Shown: positions 1-9,338, numbered from the stretch's first letter. The stretch: 64,000 bases of DNA from Actinopolyspora lacussalsi subsp. righensis (GCF_900116555.1 NZ_FPAT01000008.1:62001-126000), one strand, 5' to 3'. Translations and numbers: made by a program. The notes: a model not told the origin generated them from the letters alone.

Positions 1-298
1 AGGTCCTGCGGTCCATCCGCAACGCGGGACGCCACACCAGCAGCAGCACCAGCGCGGCGAAGGTGAGTCGGATCGCGCTCACGCCGAACGCACCGGCCAT
101 GGCGAACAGCTGCTTGGCGAAGGCGGCACCGACCTGCAGACTGATCATGCCGGTGACCACGAGCACGGGAGGGGGCACGGCTCCGAAAGCACGGGTGGCC
201 AGCGCGCCGAACCGCCCGTCGGGATGCCGCCCGGCTGACGATGCCTCGTCCAGTTGTGCCACGGTCGCGTTCCATTCCTGTCCGAATCGATGCTGCAC
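1..298 (-). CDS. EamA/DMT-family membrane transporter, N-terminal part (runs off left edge)
   Basis: Reading leftwards from a GTG at 298 there is an open frame of about 99 codons that leaves the window at base 1. After a hydrophilic N-tail of about 30 residues come two hydrophobic helices, VLVVTGMISLQVGAAFAK and AIRLTFAALVLLLVW, separated by a short loop, the look of the first two helices of EamA (RhtA-like drug/metabolite) transporters. Substrate cannot be inferred. The start is uncertain: GTG 298 or GTG 262 (the latter preceded by ACAGGAA). The C-terminal 8 or so helices lie outside the window. Confidence 0.6.
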   Translation of the reverse strand, partial: MQHRFGQEWNATVAQLDEASSAGRHPDGRFGALATRAFGAVPPPVLVVTGMISLQVGAAFAKQLFAMAGAFGVSAIRLTFAALVLLLVWRPALRMDRRT

Positions 299-613
299 GG
301 ATCGACGACGTTCGCCACCACCGGTGTCCGCGCGGGTGCCCGTCTCGCGGGACACGGGGAACTCCCGTTCCGCCTCGGTGGTGCTGTCCCCGCTGCCGGG
401 AAGTAAGAAGCGCCACGAGCGGTGGGGGCCGTCGGTACTGCCGGAGGACCGGCCGGACGGCAGACTACTGCAACACCGCCCTACCGGTACCACCGACATG
501 ACCGCCGCGACCGTTCACCCACTTCTCACACCGACCGTGCGATGATTCCCGGAGTGCACAGGGGAGGGAAGGCGCCCGTCCGAGTCAGCACACCGCGCCG
601 AGAAGGAGTTCAC
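299..613. other. Divergent intergenic region
   Basis: About 315 bases between the leftward EamA gene and the rightward lipoprotein gene. It presumably holds both promoters. I see no convincing -10/-35 pair, hairpin or repeat; open frames crossing it lack ribosome binding sites and are the usual by-product of high GC. Confidence 0.4.
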
Positions 614-2161
614 GTGCCGCGCGTCATCGGCAGAGTCGGTGTCATCCTGCTGCTTCTGGTGCTCACGGCGTGTTCCGCGGGACCGTCCGACCGTCCGGCC
701 GTGGCCTATCGGGACGACGGGAACTCCGGTGCGCGAACCCCGCGGAACTCCGAGCCACGAACCGTGCCGCCGCTGGGGCCGTCGAGCCACAACGCGCTGG
801 ACTGGTCGGACTGCACCGCCGCGACCAGGAGTGAGCTGGATTCGAGCCACTCCCCCGGTGACATGCGGTTCTCGTGCGCGAACCTGCTGACCAACACCGA
901 TCCCCCCGGGGCCATGCGCGGTGGCACCACGCGGATCGCGCTGCTGACCGCCGGATCCGGTGATGTCCCACTGGTGGTGGTCAACGACATCCGCGGCGCA
1001 CCGGGAACAACCTCCGCCGCGCGCCTCGCCACGCGGCTGCCCGAGCGGATGCTGCGCGAGTTCAGGATCATCGGAATGGACCGCCGGGGTACCGGGGATT
1101 CCGATCCGGCGAACTGCGTACCCGAACGGGAACGCGAGGCCATCACCCGGTTCGACTCGCGAGCGACCGACGACGCGGCGTTGGACAGGTTGTTGGAATC
1201 GGTGCGTACGGCCAGCCAGAAGTGCCTGTTGGAGCTGGAGCGACGAGCTCAGACCTACGACACGCGCCACGCTTCGAACGACCTGGAGGAACTGCGGCTG
1301 CAACTCGGCGTCCCCCGGCTGCACGCCATCGGACGTGGCGAGGGGTCGCGCGTGTTGAGCGTCTACGCACGTGACCGTCCGAGCAACGTGGGCAGGATGG
1401 TCTTCGACGGTGCCCCGGATCCGACGCTGAAAACCCTGGCGCAGCTGAAACGGCGCGCCGACGGCGCCGAGCGGACCTTCGACGTGTTCGCCGCGAGGTG
1501 CCGCGACTCCGAGGAGTGCGCGCTGGGGGAATCGCCGAGGCAACGGCTGGACTCGCTCATCGAACGCACTCGCGGCCAGGCCCTTCCGACGGACGGAGCG
1601 CCGCTCACCTCGGGGGAACTGACCAGAGCGGTGCTGCACGGTCTGGGGAACCGGGACGACTGGCCCCGGTTGACGCGGGCCATCGCGGCGGCTGAGGACG
1701 GCGACGGCAGCGCGCTGGCGGGCTTCGTCCGGGACTCCGAGGTCGGGGCCGATCGGCTGGGACAGCGCATGGTGACACGCTGCAACGACACGATGTCGCG
1801 GCTTCCGCCGGAGCGAGCGCGCGACATCGCCGAGGAGTGGGTCGACAGCAGGCCACTGTTCGGCGGTGTGTTCGCACAACGACTGATCAGGTGCTCGACA
1901 TGGCCCAGACCGCAACAGGCGATGCCTTCACCAGGCAACGGCCGACTGCCGCGCATACCGGTGATAGCCACCGAGAACGATCCCCTGACCCCCGCGACCG
2001 GCAGTGAGAACATGGCCGCCACGCTGGCCAACGGCAGCAAGGTGAGCTGGCTGGGAAGCGGGCACGGTGCGCTGGGGCGGTCCGACTGCGTCACGGAACT
2101 CGTCAGCGGATTCCTGGTCGAGGGCGAGGTTCCGCCCCGCGACGCGGCCTGTCCGGCGTGA
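614..2161 (+). CDS. TAP-like alpha/beta-hydrolase lipoprotein lacking the nucleophile serine
   Basis: 515 residues from GTG 614, chosen because GAAGGAG lies 5-11 bases upstream and because it begins a lipoprotein signal (VILLLLVLTAC, lipobox LTAC, lipidated Cys about residue 20). The mature part resembles secreted tripeptidyl aminopeptidase/TAP-like hydrolases: oxyanion region VVVNDIRGAPGTT, IGMDRRGTGDSD, a C-terminal acid loop ENDPLTP and the histidine loop GSGHGAL. The nucleophile elbow, normally G-x-S-x-G, reads AIGRGEGSRV, so the Ser position is Gly. The fold is therefore seen but hydrolase activity by the usual mechanism is not expected. It may be a binding protein or pseudoenzyme on the outer face of the membrane. 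Stands alone in its transcription unit, followed by a hairpin at 2218-2259. Confidence 0.75.
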   Translation: MPRVIGRVGVILLLLVLTACSAGPSDRPAVAYRDDGNSGARTPRNSEPRTVPPLGPSSHNALDWSDCTAATRSELDSSHSPGDMRFSCANLLTNTDPPGAMRGGTTRIALLTAGSGDVPLVVVNDIRGAPGTTSAARLATRLPERMLREFRIIGMDRRGTGDSDPANCVPEREREAITRFDSRATDDAALDRLLESVRTASQKCLLELERRAQTYDTRHASNDLEELRLQLGVPRLHAIGRGEGSRVLSVYARDRPSNVGRMVFDGAPDPTLKTLAQLKRRADGAERTFDVFAARCRDSEECALGESPRQRLDSLIERTRGQALPTDGAPLTSGELTRAVLHGLGNRDDWPRLTRAIAAAEDGDGSALAGFVRDSEVGADRLGQRMVTRCNDTMSRLPPERARDIAEEWVDSRPLFGGVFAQRLIRCSTWPRPQQAMPSPGNGRLPRIPVIATENDPLTPATGSENMAATLANGSKVSWLGSGHGALGRSDCVTELVSGFLVEGEVPPRDAACPA

Positions 2162-2217
2162 TGCCGCGCCCGGGGAGCGGAATCCCCCGCGGATTCGTTC
2201 GCGGTGCCCTCGCGAAC

Positions 2218-2259
2218 AAGGCCCGACGTGGCGTATTCGACCACTCGACGTCGGGCCTT
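2218..2259. terminator. 12-bp stem-loop between convergent genes
   Basis: AAGGCCCGACGT at 2218-2229 pairs perfectly with ACGTCGGGCCTT at 2248-2259 across an 18-base loop. It lies between the end of the lipoprotein gene and the end of the leftward Cys-rich peptide gene, so it could terminate both. There is no strong T-run. Confidence 0.6.
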
Positions 2260-2331
2260 CCCGTAGCCAGAGGGCGGACGGCGGGGTTCCGTTCCGCGAG
2301 CACATGCGGAACCCGGGTCCGCGGGGTCCCG

Positions 2332-2436
2332 TCAGCAGCTGCTGCAGCACCCGCAGGAGGGACCACTGCAACTGGCGCAGCAGCTGCACCCACCGAACTG
2401 TGTTTCCGTCGCGGTCTGTGCCACGGCTTGCTCCAT
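2332..2436 (-). CDS. Cys-rich 34-residue peptide (possible RiPP precursor or metal-binding peptide)
   Basis: ATG at 2436 to TGA at 2332. The peptide starts MEQAVAQTATETQFGG and ends in an 18-residue tail with eight cysteines and six serines (CSCC, ASC, GPSC, GCC, SSC). A short acidic/polar leader, a double Gly and a Cys/Ser-dense core are what thiazolyl-peptide (thiopeptide-like) bacteriocin precursors look like; a thiolate-rich metal- or redox-binding peptide is the alternative. No cyclodehydratase, dehydratase, radical SAM or transporter gene is in the window, so the processing class is unproved. The perfect AGGAGG 5 bases before the ATG makes chance unlikely. The longer upstream extension in the same frame lacks a comparable start. 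Confidence 0.6.
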   Translation of the reverse strand: MEQAVAQTATETQFGGCSCCASCSGPSCGCCSSC

Positions 2437-2441
2437 GACGG

Positions 2442-2447
2442 CCTCCT
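2442..2447 (-). promoter_or_regulatory. Consensus Shine-Dalgarno of the Cys-rich peptide
   Basis: On the minus strand the bases read AGGAGG, five bases before the ATG at 2436. This is one of the strongest ribosome binding sites in the window and fixes the start of the 34-residue peptide. Confidence 0.75.
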
Positions 2448-2743
2448 GATCGCAGGAATATCGACACGTCGATGCTGCCCCGCCGTCCGCGCCACGGATA
2501 CCGCTGGACGGGCGACACCCGTGATCGAAAACCATTTCCGGTTCGGCACCGGCGCTTCATCGGTGTCCGCCCCGGCCGCGATCAACCGCGCCCTACTCGA
2601 CCAGTCGCGGGAGGTTCCGCCCGGACCGGAACGGGGGAACCGCTCGAACGAAGCTCTACCGGCCGCTTTCCGAACCGATCAGGTGGCTCCGGTGAACGTT
2701 CGATACGGACGCGTGGAAGGGCACGGAGGGTTACCGTGGAAAC

Positions 2744-3052
2744 ATGTCACGCGCCGAGCACGGCGAACCGGACGAGCCGGCCGGCCGTTTCGCCGACGAC
2801 CTGATCGGACTGGACCCGCACGACCCGGAGGCGCAGGCGTTCGCCGCGCATCTGGACCGGATGCAGCACTGTGGTTCCCGAGCGACCGTCGAGGGCATGT
2901 TGCAGGGGGTCGGCGACTTCGCGCAGAGCGCGAACCGACTGCGGGGTGAGCGGAGACTGCTCGCCGTCGTCGTGGTCACGCTGATCCTGCTGGGAGTGGC
3001 CTTCACGATATGGAACGCCCTGGTCTTCATGGTGGCGGCGTTCTCCGGATGA
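2744..3052 (+). CDS. Small membrane protein with one C-terminal helix
   Basis: 102 residues from ATG 2744. The first 70 residues are hydrophilic and acidic (DLIGLDPHDPEAQAFAAHL); a single helix at about 73-97 (LLAVVVVTLILLGVAFTIW) follows, so the bulk probably faces the cytoplasm. I do not recognise the family; small proteins of this shape occur near msrB in related actinomycetes. GGAGGG lies about 13 bases upstream of the ATG, further than ideal. The gene is 84 bases upstream of msrB and on the same strand, so co-transcription is possible. Confidence 0.6.
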   Translation: MSRAEHGEPDEPAGRFADDLIGLDPHDPEAQAFAAHLDRMQHCGSRATVEGMLQGVGDFAQSANRLRGERRLLAVVVVTLILLGVAFTIWNALVFMVAAFSG

Positions 3053-3136
3053 CTCCCGCCGCCCGATGGGTCCCGCCGCCCGGTGGGCCGCTCCTCCTGC
3101 GGTGCCGCCGCACTCGCGCGGAATTATCGTGGAGGT

Positions 3137-3565
3137 ATGGATCCGGTAGTGGGAAGCACCCCCAAGGTCGTCAAGTCGGAACAACAGTGGCGAGAGCGAC
3201 TCGGCCAGGACGAGTACGCCGTGCTGCGACAGGGAGCCACCGAAGCACCGTACAGCGGTGACTACGTGGAGGAGAAGACCCAGGGCGTCTACGAGTGCCG
3301 CGCTTGTGGCGCCGAACTGTTCCGCAGCGGCACCAAGTTCGAGTCGCACTGCGGCTGGCCCTCGTTCTGGGACCCCAGCGACTCGGAAGCGGTCCTGCTC
3401 CGGGAGGACCGCTCGCACGGCATGGTGCGCGTGGAGGTGCTTTGCGCGTCCTGCCACAGCCACCTCGGCCACGTGTTCGAGGGAGAGGGCTACCCCACCC
3501 CGACCGACCAGCGCTACTGCATCAACTCCATCGCGCTGCGGCTGGAGCCGGACGAGAACGCTTGA
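3137..3565 (+). CDS. msrB: Peptide-methionine (R)-S-oxide reductase MsrB
   Basis: 142 residues. Reduces methionine-R-sulfoxide in proteins with electrons from thioredoxin; cytoplasmic repair enzyme. All hallmarks are present: zinc-binding pairs in YECRACGAELF and LCASCHSHLGHVF, the CGWPSFW motif and the catalytic YCINS cysteine near the C-terminus. GGAGG sits only one base before ATG 3137, which is too close for normal initiation; GTG 3149, 13 bases from it, is the alternative and would remove four residues. Orthologue in position of Rv2674. Confidence 0.93.
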   Translation: MDPVVGSTPKVVKSEQQWRERLGQDEYAVLRQGATEAPYSGDYVEEKTQGVYECRACGAELFRSGTKFESHCGWPSFWDPSDSEAVLLREDRSHGMVRVEVLCASCHSHLGHVFEGEGYPTPTDQRYCINSIALRLEPDENA

Positions 3566-3869
3566 CCTAGGCGATCGAGCAGGCGGGGCGGAACTCCGGC
3601 CGGGATCAACGCATCCGGAAGGTGAAGCAGCGGGCGCTGCCCCCGCTTCCGGTGATCGCGGTCTCGGCCGAAGTTTCCACCCGCGCGGGCCAACCGAAAC
3701 CTCGACTCGCAGCAGCGGCGTCACCGACGATCCGCCTCCAGGTCCTCGAGGATGCCATCAACGGTCACGCCGGTTCCCGTATTCGTCTCGAGCGCTCGGT
3801 CCGGCTCAGCGAAAACATCCGGTTCGGGGAGCTTTTCCGACGGCGAGGCATTCGACACGGCGCCGAAGC
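3566..3869. other. Convergent gap between msrB and hemQ
   Basis: About 304 bases between two genes that end towards each other. A weak hairpin (GCGGG ... CCCGC near 3630-3646) is the only structure noticed. No coding frame with a ribosome binding site was found. Confidence 0.4.
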
Positions 3870-4568
3870 TCACGGCAGCCGCGCGACCAGGTCCTCCGCC
3901 CCGACTCGCGGTCCGGTGTAGAACGGGGTCTCCTCGCGCACGTGCAGCCGAGCCTGGGTGGCGCGCAGGTGACGCATCAGGTCGACGAGCCGGTGGAGTT
4001 CGTCAGCCTCGAAGGACAGGATCCACTCGTAGTCGCCCAGCGCGAAGGCGGGAACGGTGTTGGCCCGCACGTCCGGGTAGTCCCTGGCCTCCTTGCCGTG
4101 CTCGACGAGCATGTCCCGCCGCTCCTCGTCCGGGAGCAGGTACCACTCGTAGGAGCGCACGAACGGGTAGACGCACACGTAGGCACGCGGATCCTCGCCG
4201 GCGATGAACGCGGGCACGTGGCTCTTGTTGAACTCGGCGGGACGGTGCACGGCCACATTGCTCCACACCGGCTCGCTGGCCCGGCCGAGCGGAGTCTCGC
4301 GCCGGAAATCCGAGTAGGCCGCCTGCAGGTCCTCGATCCGGGAAGCGTGCCACCAGATGAGGAAGTCGGCGTCGGCGCGCATGCCGGAGACGTCGTAGAC
4401 GCCACGCACCACGAGGTCCGAGGAATCCTCGAGCCCTTCCAGGAACTGCCTGGTGCTCGCCCCGGCCTTCTCCCTGTCCTCGGGAAGTTCCCCGGCGCGG
4501 ACGCGGAACACCGACCACATGGTGTAGCGGATCGTATCGTTCAACTCGGCGTAGTTCAGGCGGGCCAT
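3870..4568 (-). CDS. hemQ: Coproheme decarboxylase HemQ (chlorite-dismutase family)
   Basis: 232 residues from ATG 4568 ([20 protein letters not shown]). The last enzyme of the coproporphyrin-dependent haem route: it decarboxylates two propionates of coproheme to give haem b, using peroxide. The family signature is present: [11 protein letters not shown] with the reactive tyrosine, and [11 protein letters not shown] carrying the proximal haem histidine. Length is normal for the actinobacterial enzyme. It is the third gene of the hemE-hemY-hemQ unit, 59 bases behind hemY, as in M. tuberculosis (Rv2676c). Confidence 0.93.
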   Translation of the reverse strand: MARLNYAELNDTIRYTMWSVFRVRAGELPEDREKAGASTRQFLEGLEDSSDLVVRGVYDVSGMRADADFLIWWHASRIEDLQAAYSDFRRETPLGRASEPVWSNVAVHRPAEFNKSHVPAFIAGEDPRAYVCVYPFVRSYEWYLLPDEERRDMLVEHGKEARDYPDVRANTVPAFALGDYEWILSFEADELHRLVDLMRHLRATQARLHVREETPFYTGPRVGAEDLVARLP

Positions 4569-4627
4569 GCCGACCAGTCTGCCACCGCTCGTCCGCCCCG
4601 AGGCGGACAGGTGGGCGGGTGTGTGCC

Positions 4628-6037
4628 TCAGCTCGCGGCCAGCTGTTCCGCGATCGTGGACGCGGCCGACTCGCCGGTGCCGACGCACGCGGGGACCCCG
4701 ACGCCGTGCAGCGCTGCGCCCGCCACTGCCAGTCGCGGTATCCGCGAGACGGCGTCCTCGATACCGGCGACGATCTCGGAGTGCCCCACGCCGTACTGCG
4801 GCAGCCCACCGCCCCAACGAACGACACGGCTCTGCGAGGGCGCGGCGGTCACACCGGTGAGTTCGGCCAGATCGGCGCGTACCCGGCGCAGCAGCTCGTC
4901 GTCGTCCGGCCGCAGTTCGGCGGGGTCTCCCCTGCCGACCGAGGCCCGGACCAGCGACTCCCCCTCGCCGCCGCGCAGCTGCGGCCACTTGCGGCTGGAG
5001 AGGGTGAACGCCTTCGCGGTGAACGGAGTCCCGTCCGCGTGACGCTCGCCACGGGCGATGAGTACTCCGGAGGCCGCGGGCAGCTCGACGTGGGACGGCA
5101 GCGCCAGTCCGATCACGGCCATGGAGGCGAGTCGGAGACGACCGAAGCAGTCGGCTGCGTCCGGAACGGGGTCGGCGAGCAGCTTGCGGGCGGCGGGAGC
5201 GGGCACGGCCAGCACGACCGCGTCCACATCGAGCGTCCGGGGACTCGGGGCGGAACCGATGGCCAGGTTCCAGCCCCGGGACAACGGACGCAGGGCACGG
5301 ACCGGCAGGCCGAGCTCGAAACTCGCTCGCGAACGCTTCCGCAGTTCGTCGAGCAGTGTGTCGTAGCCCTGCCGGAACGCCCCGAACACGGGCGGTCTGT
5401 CCGTACCGGGTGGCGGCGGTTCGGGCATGGCCGCGTTGACGGCGGCCGTCAACGACTCGGCGCCCGCGTCCAGCGCGTTCGCCAGCGCGGGCATGGTGGC
5501 GCGCAGCCCCAGGGCGTCGGCCGATCCCCCGTAGACCCCGCCGAGCAGCGGCTCCACGAGTCGTTCGACGGCCTCGTGGCCGAGCCGTTCCCGCACCAGA
5601 GCACCGACCGAGGCATCGCCGCCGGACAACCGCAGCGGTTCGAGTGACTCCTCCCGCTCGACGGCACGCACCCCGCTCTCCGAGAGAACCCCGCTGACGG
5701 CCCGTCCGGAGGCGGGTACCCCCATGAGCATCCCCGCGGGCAGCGAACGATTCCCTCCCCCGGCGCGCACCGTCGCCGAGGCGGGACCGGGATGAACCAG
5801 CTCGTCGTCCAGCCCGAGCTCAGCGGCCAGTCGGGTGACTTCCGGACGCCGCGCCAGGAACGCCTCGGCGCCGAGGTCGTAGCCGCGATCGGCGAGCCGA
5901 GCGGTGTAGAGCTTGCCGCCGGTTCGCTCGGCCTGGTCGAACACGACGATCTCGGCGTGCTCGCCCAGCAGCTTCCGCAACCGGTGCGCGGCGGTCATCC
6001 CGGCGATACCGCCGCCGACCACAGCGACTCTGGACAT
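4628..6037 (-). CDS. hemY: Coproporphyrinogen III oxidase HemY/CgoX (FAD)
   Basis: 469 residues. Flavoprotein that oxidises coproporphyrinogen III to coproporphyrin III in Gram-positive haem synthesis (annotated historically as protoporphyrinogen oxidase HemG/HemY). N-terminal dinucleotide fold [15 protein letters not shown] followed by [10 protein letters not shown]-terminal FAD-contact region [12 protein letters not shown]. Lies 13 bases downstream of hemE and is surely co-transcribed. The presence of hemQ next door favours the coproporphyrin assignment. Confidence 0.9.
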   Translation of the reverse strand: MSRVAVVGGGIAGMTAAHRLRKLLGEHAEIVVFDQAERTGGKLYTARLADRGYDLGAEAFLARRPEVTRLAAELGLDDELVHPGPASATVRAGGGNRSLPAGMLMGVPASGRAVSGVLSESGVRAVEREESLEPLRLSGGDASVGALVRERLGHEAVERLVEPLLGGVYGGSADALGLRATMPALANALDAGAESLTAAVNAAMPEPPPPGTDRPPVFGAFRQGYDTLLDELRKRSRASFELGLPVRALRPLSRGWNLAIGSAPSPRTLDVDAVVLAVPAPAARKLLADPVPDAADCFGRLRLASMAVIGLALPSHVELPAASGVLIARGERHADGTPFTAKAFTLSSRKWPQLRGGEGESLVRASVGRGDPAELRPDDDELLRRVRADLAELTGVTAAPSQSRVVRWGGGLPQYGVGHSEIVAGIEDAVSRIPRLAVAGAALHGVGVPACVGTGESAASTIAEQLAAS

Positions 6038-6050
6038 GCTTCCGCTCCGG

Positions 6051-7130
6051 TCAGTCTCGGCGGGAGTGCACGAACTCGACGAGCCTGGTCAGCACTTCGG
6101 GATCGGTGTCGGGCAGTACGCCGTGCCCGAGGTTGAAGATGTGCCCACCGGCCGACTCGCCCTCGGCGAGTATCCGTTCCGTCTCGCCGCGCACGGACTC
6201 CCAGTCCGAGAACAGCACCGCCGGGTCGAGATTTCCCTGCAGCACCGGGCGCGAGGGCTGCGACGGATCGATCCGCGACGCGGCCGTGTCCAACGGGACC
6301 CGCCAGTCGACCCCCGTCACGCTGGCGCCGGCCTCGTGCATCGCTCCGAGCAGTTCACCCGTCCCGACCCCGAAATGGATCCGCGGCACCTCGCCGCCGG
6401 TGTACTCAGCTATGCCCCGCAGGATCCGGCTGGTGTGCGGCTGCACGTAGGTGACGTAGTCACGGGGGGAAAGCGCGCCTGCCCAGGAGTCGAACAGCTG
6501 GATCGCGTCGACTCCGGCGTCGACCTGCACCCGCAGGAATTTCAGCGTGGTCTCGGCGAGCTTGCCGAGCAGCGCGTGCCAGGTTTCCGGGTCGGAGTGC
6601 ATGAGCGCCTTGGTGCGTTCGTGGTTGCGACTCGGACCGCCCTCGACGAGGTAGGACGCCAGTGTGAACGGGGCCCCCGCGAACCCGATGAGCGGTGTGC
6701 TCCCCAGCTCACCGAGCAACAGCCGGATCGCCTCGGCCACCCCTTCGACGTGTTCGGTCTCCAGCTCGGGCAGGGCAGTCACGTCGGCGGCACCGCGCAC
6801 CGGCTGATTGACCACCGGCCCGGTGCCGGAGACGATGTCCAGCCCCACCCCGGCGGCGTAGAGCGGAAGCACGATGTCGCTGAACAGGATCGCGGCGTCC
6901 ACGCCGTGCCTGCGGACGGGTTGCATCGTGATCTCACAGACCAGTTCGGGCGTGAGACAGGCCCGCAGCATGGGAACGCCTTCCCGGACCCGGCGATACT
7001 CCGGCAGCGAACGCCCCGCCTGGCGCATGAACCACACGGGGGTGTGTTCGGGAGTTCCGCCGTTCGCGGCCACCAGCAACGGGGCATCGTCGAGCCCGCG
7101 TCGGTTGGAGACGTGCGTGGGATGGGTCAT
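6051..7130 (-). CDS. hemE: Uroporphyrinogen decarboxylase HemE
   Basis: 359 residues from ATG 7130, with GGAGG six bases upstream. Converts uroporphyrinogen III to coproporphyrinogen III. The family motifs [15 protein letters not shown] (substrate-binding arginines) and [14 protein letters not shown] are both intact. First gene of the haem operon; the next step (HemY) follows directly. The ferrochelatase gene (cpfC) is not in the window. Confidence 0.95.
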   Translation of the reverse strand: MTHPTHVSNRRGLDDAPLLVAANGGTPEHTPVWFMRQAGRSLPEYRRVREGVPMLRACLTPELVCEITMQPVRRHGVDAAILFSDIVLPLYAAGVGLDIVSGTGPVVNQPVRGAADVTALPELETEHVEGVAEAIRLLLGELGSTPLIGFAGAPFTLASYLVEGGPSRNHERTKALMHSDPETWHALLGKLAETTLKFLRVQVDAGVDAIQLFDSWAGALSPRDYVTYVQPHTSRILRGIAEYTGGEVPRIHFGVGTGELLGAMHEAGASVTGVDWRVPLDTAASRIDPSQPSRPVLQGNLDPAVLFSDWESVRGETERILAEGESAGGHIFNLGHGVLPDTDPEVLTRLVEFVHSRRD

Positions 7131-7481
7131 CGGAATCCTCCGCCGATTCGAAGGGGTCAGGGGCGCCGTAGGGCCGACTCCGGGCCCCGGCCGCCGACGT
7201 GACGAACTGTCGCGGAGCCGGAAGGACCACGTCCGGACAAGCGCAATGGAGCTCCTCGGAAATCCTCGCGGAACGGCTTGAGCGGGTGGCCGGGTAACGG
7301 CACGCCAACCGACGTCTCGGGCACGCCGGAGCCCCCTACACCCGGGTGGTCGGATCCGCCGGGGACGGATCCGACCTCATGTTCGCACGCCGTGCGAGGA
7401 AGCCGAGCGTCCGGTCCACTGTCCGTGATCTCCGGCGTGGCGTCGCCACGTGGTTGCGAACAGGTCATACAGTCACCTGCT
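7131..7481. other. Divergent promoter region hemE / DUF3000
   Basis: About 350 bases between divergent starts. It must hold the haem-operon promoter. I found no clear operator; the DUF3000 side could be leaderless because the GTG at 7482 has no Shine-Dalgarno. Confidence 0.35.
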
Positions 7482-8060
7482 GTGACCGAGATGTCGGCTG
7501 TTCCCATGGTTTTTCGGGACGCGGTGGCAACACTGCAGGCCCCACCTCCCCGCAGGGAGATAGAGCTCAGCGAGATACGCCCACCGAAGCGGCTCGCTCC
7601 GTGGACCTACGCGCTGGCGGCCGAGACGAGCGGTCCCGAGGGCACGGCCGTCACGGCCCGACTCGTACTGCTGCACGACCCGGAGGGACAGCCCTCGTGG
7701 GAAGGTGTGCTGCGGTTGGTCCTGTACCTGCGGGCCGATGTGGGAAGCGAACTGGCCGGCGACCCCGGGTTGGCCGAGCTCGGCTGGTCGTGGCTGACTG
7801 GAGCGCTGCACTCGTGCCGCGCCAACCACACGGCGCTGGGTGGAACGGTTACCGCGACCTGCTCGGCCAGGTTCGGTGACATAGCGGAACCGGCGCGCGA
7901 GCACGAACTGGAGCTGCGGGGGTCCTGGACTCCTTCGGACAGCGAGCTGACCACGCACGCACGCGCGTTCCAGGAAGTGATCGGTGCCGCGGCCGGGCTG
8001 CCGCCGGTCGGCGTGAGCGTGTTGGGCAACCGGACGGCGGAGCGTCGCAGGCACGGCTGA
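7482..8060 (+). CDS. DUF3000 family protein
   Basis: 192 residues if started at GTG 7482 (VTEMSAVPMVFRDAVATL); ATG 7491 is equally possible. Actinobacteria-specific DUF3000 protein of unknown function, soluble, with the conserved run ELSEIRPPKRLAPWTYALAAE and a C-terminal region ending in a basic RTAERRRHG tail. It occupies the place of Rv2680, between hemE and rnd. The frame extends 68 codons further upstream but that part is proline/serine rich and has no ribosome binding site, so I exclude it. Confidence 0.8.
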   Translation: MTEMSAVPMVFRDAVATLQAPPPRREIELSEIRPPKRLAPWTYALAAETSGPEGTAVTARLVLLHDPEGQPSWEGVLRLVLYLRADVGSELAGDPGLAELGWSWLTGALHSCRANHTALGGTVTATCSARFGDIAEPAREHELELRGSWTPSDSELTTHARAFQEVIGAAAGLPPVGVSVLGNRTAERRRHG

Positions 8061-8532
8061 ACGCCCCCGGCGAGTGAATCGCTGCCGCCGGGGGTCTGTC
8101 GACTGGATCCTGCCGTCGGGAGGCCGCCGAACGGGATCTGCCGAACGGGCTCCCATCGAGTGAGCTCCGGAGACCTCGGCAGGGCGTCCGTCGGGACGAG
8201 AGGCCGTCGTGGCGGCCGGGGGCGCGGAACGACGGGGTGGCCGTCTCGCACCCTTCCGATGTCGTCGGAGACGCGAAGATCGAAAGATCTGTATCGAATC
8301 ACTACGTTTCGGCGTTAACACTGTTTTTTAGTATCACCCGAAAGAAGTAGGCAGCGTCACATCGAGAGCAACTCGATCGGGATACATACCCGTTTGATCG
8401 TCCCAATAATCCGCTCGGACGGTTACGCTACAACCTGAACGACACCACTTTCGGTCGATCAGTGGCGCGGCTGATCGGCCGAGAGTCCCGGTGCCGGTCG
8501 GGGGGCACGACCGACTCCAGGGAGGTAGTGAC
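8061..8532. other. Long leader region of the response regulator gene
   Basis: 472 bases. After the hairpin at 8064-8094 the sequence becomes AT-rich for this genome between about 8300 and 8450, including a TTTTTTA run at 8325 and TTACGCTACAAC at 8423. This looks like a regulated promoter, but I cannot assign a standard -35/-10 pair. Confidence 0.4.
8064..8094 (+). terminator. Stem-loop after the DUF3000 gene
   Basis: CCCCCGGCG at 8064-8072 pairs with CGCCGGGGG at 8086-8094, loop 13 bases, four bases after the stop codon. There is no proper T-run after it (TCTGTCG). Confidence 0.6.
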
Positions 8533-9249
8533 GTGGCTGCCGTCGGCTTAGGTCAGGCCGCTCGTACCACGCCAGCCGGTGCATTGCCGGCTAACATGGT
8601 TCCGCACCCGCGGGAAGAGCTGTTCACGGTGCTCGTGGTGGACGACCATCCGCTGCTCCGGGAGGCCATATCCTCCCGGCTGCTGCAGATGGGGGCCGGC
8701 ACGGTGCACGAAGCCGCATCGATGGCCGAGGCCAAGGCACGCGCCTTGGCCACCGGTCCGTGCGACCTGGCAGTCCTCGATCTGGGACTGCCCGATGGGA
8801 CAGGTGTAGACCTGGTTACGGAATTACGTACCCAGGGCTGGCCACGGATCGTGGTGCTCGCCTCGTCCGACGACCCCTATGCGGTCCGGGCCGCGTTTCA
8901 AGCGGGAGCACAGGCATACCTGCTGAAATCGGCCTCACCGACCGTGGTCACGGACGGTGTGCGCCGCGTGCTGGACGGCGGTGTGTACGCCGATCCGAAC
9001 GTGGCTCCGGTGTTGGCCGCCGGTACCCGGGTTCCGGGTACCGACAACACTCCGCGCGAGCTCTCCGCTCGTGAGATCGAAGTGTTGCAACTGGTGGCGG
9101 ACGGCCGATCCAACAAAGAGATCGGCGAAACGCTCAATTTGTCCGCTCTGACGGTGAAGAGTCACCTGTCACGGATCGGACGCAAATTGGGCACCGGAGA
9201 CCGGGCCCAGATGGTCGCGTTGGCAATGCGGGCCGGAGTGATTCGATGA
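8533..9249 (+). CDS. whiI: NarL/LuxR-family response regulator, probable WhiI orthologue by position
   Basis: 238 residues from GTG 8533, preceded by GGGAGG at good spacing. An N-terminal extension of about 30 residues precedes a receiver domain with an apparently complete pocket: VVDDHP, VLDLGLPDGTG (acceptor Asp), VLASSDD and the lysine in YLLKSAS. The C-terminal helix-turn-helix is LSAREIEVLQLVADG ... LTVKSHLSRIGRKL. No kinase gene is adjacent. The order hemE-DUF3000-this-rnd-fadA-fadB-dxs is that of S. coelicolor whiI (SCO6029), a sporulation regulator that acts with BldM. WhiI of Streptomyces is described as atypical in its phosphorylation pocket; this protein is not visibly so. Confidence 0.7.
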   Translation: MAAVGLGQAARTTPAGALPANMVPHPREELFTVLVVDDHPLLREAISSRLLQMGAGTVHEAASMAEAKARALATGPCDLAVLDLGLPDGTGVDLVTELRTQGWPRIVVLASSDDPYAVRAAFQAGAQAYLLKSASPTVVTDGVRRVLDGGVYADPNVAPVLAAGTRVPGTDNTPRELSAREIEVLQLVADGRSNKEIGETLNLSALTVKSHLSRIGRKLGTGDRAQMVALAMRAGVIR

Positions 9250-9338
9250 TCTGACAACAACCATCGAGCCGGTCGGCGGACGGTGAATCGGACCGTTCGG
9301 TCCCCTCAGCCGATAGAGGGACGTATCGTCTGTGAGCC

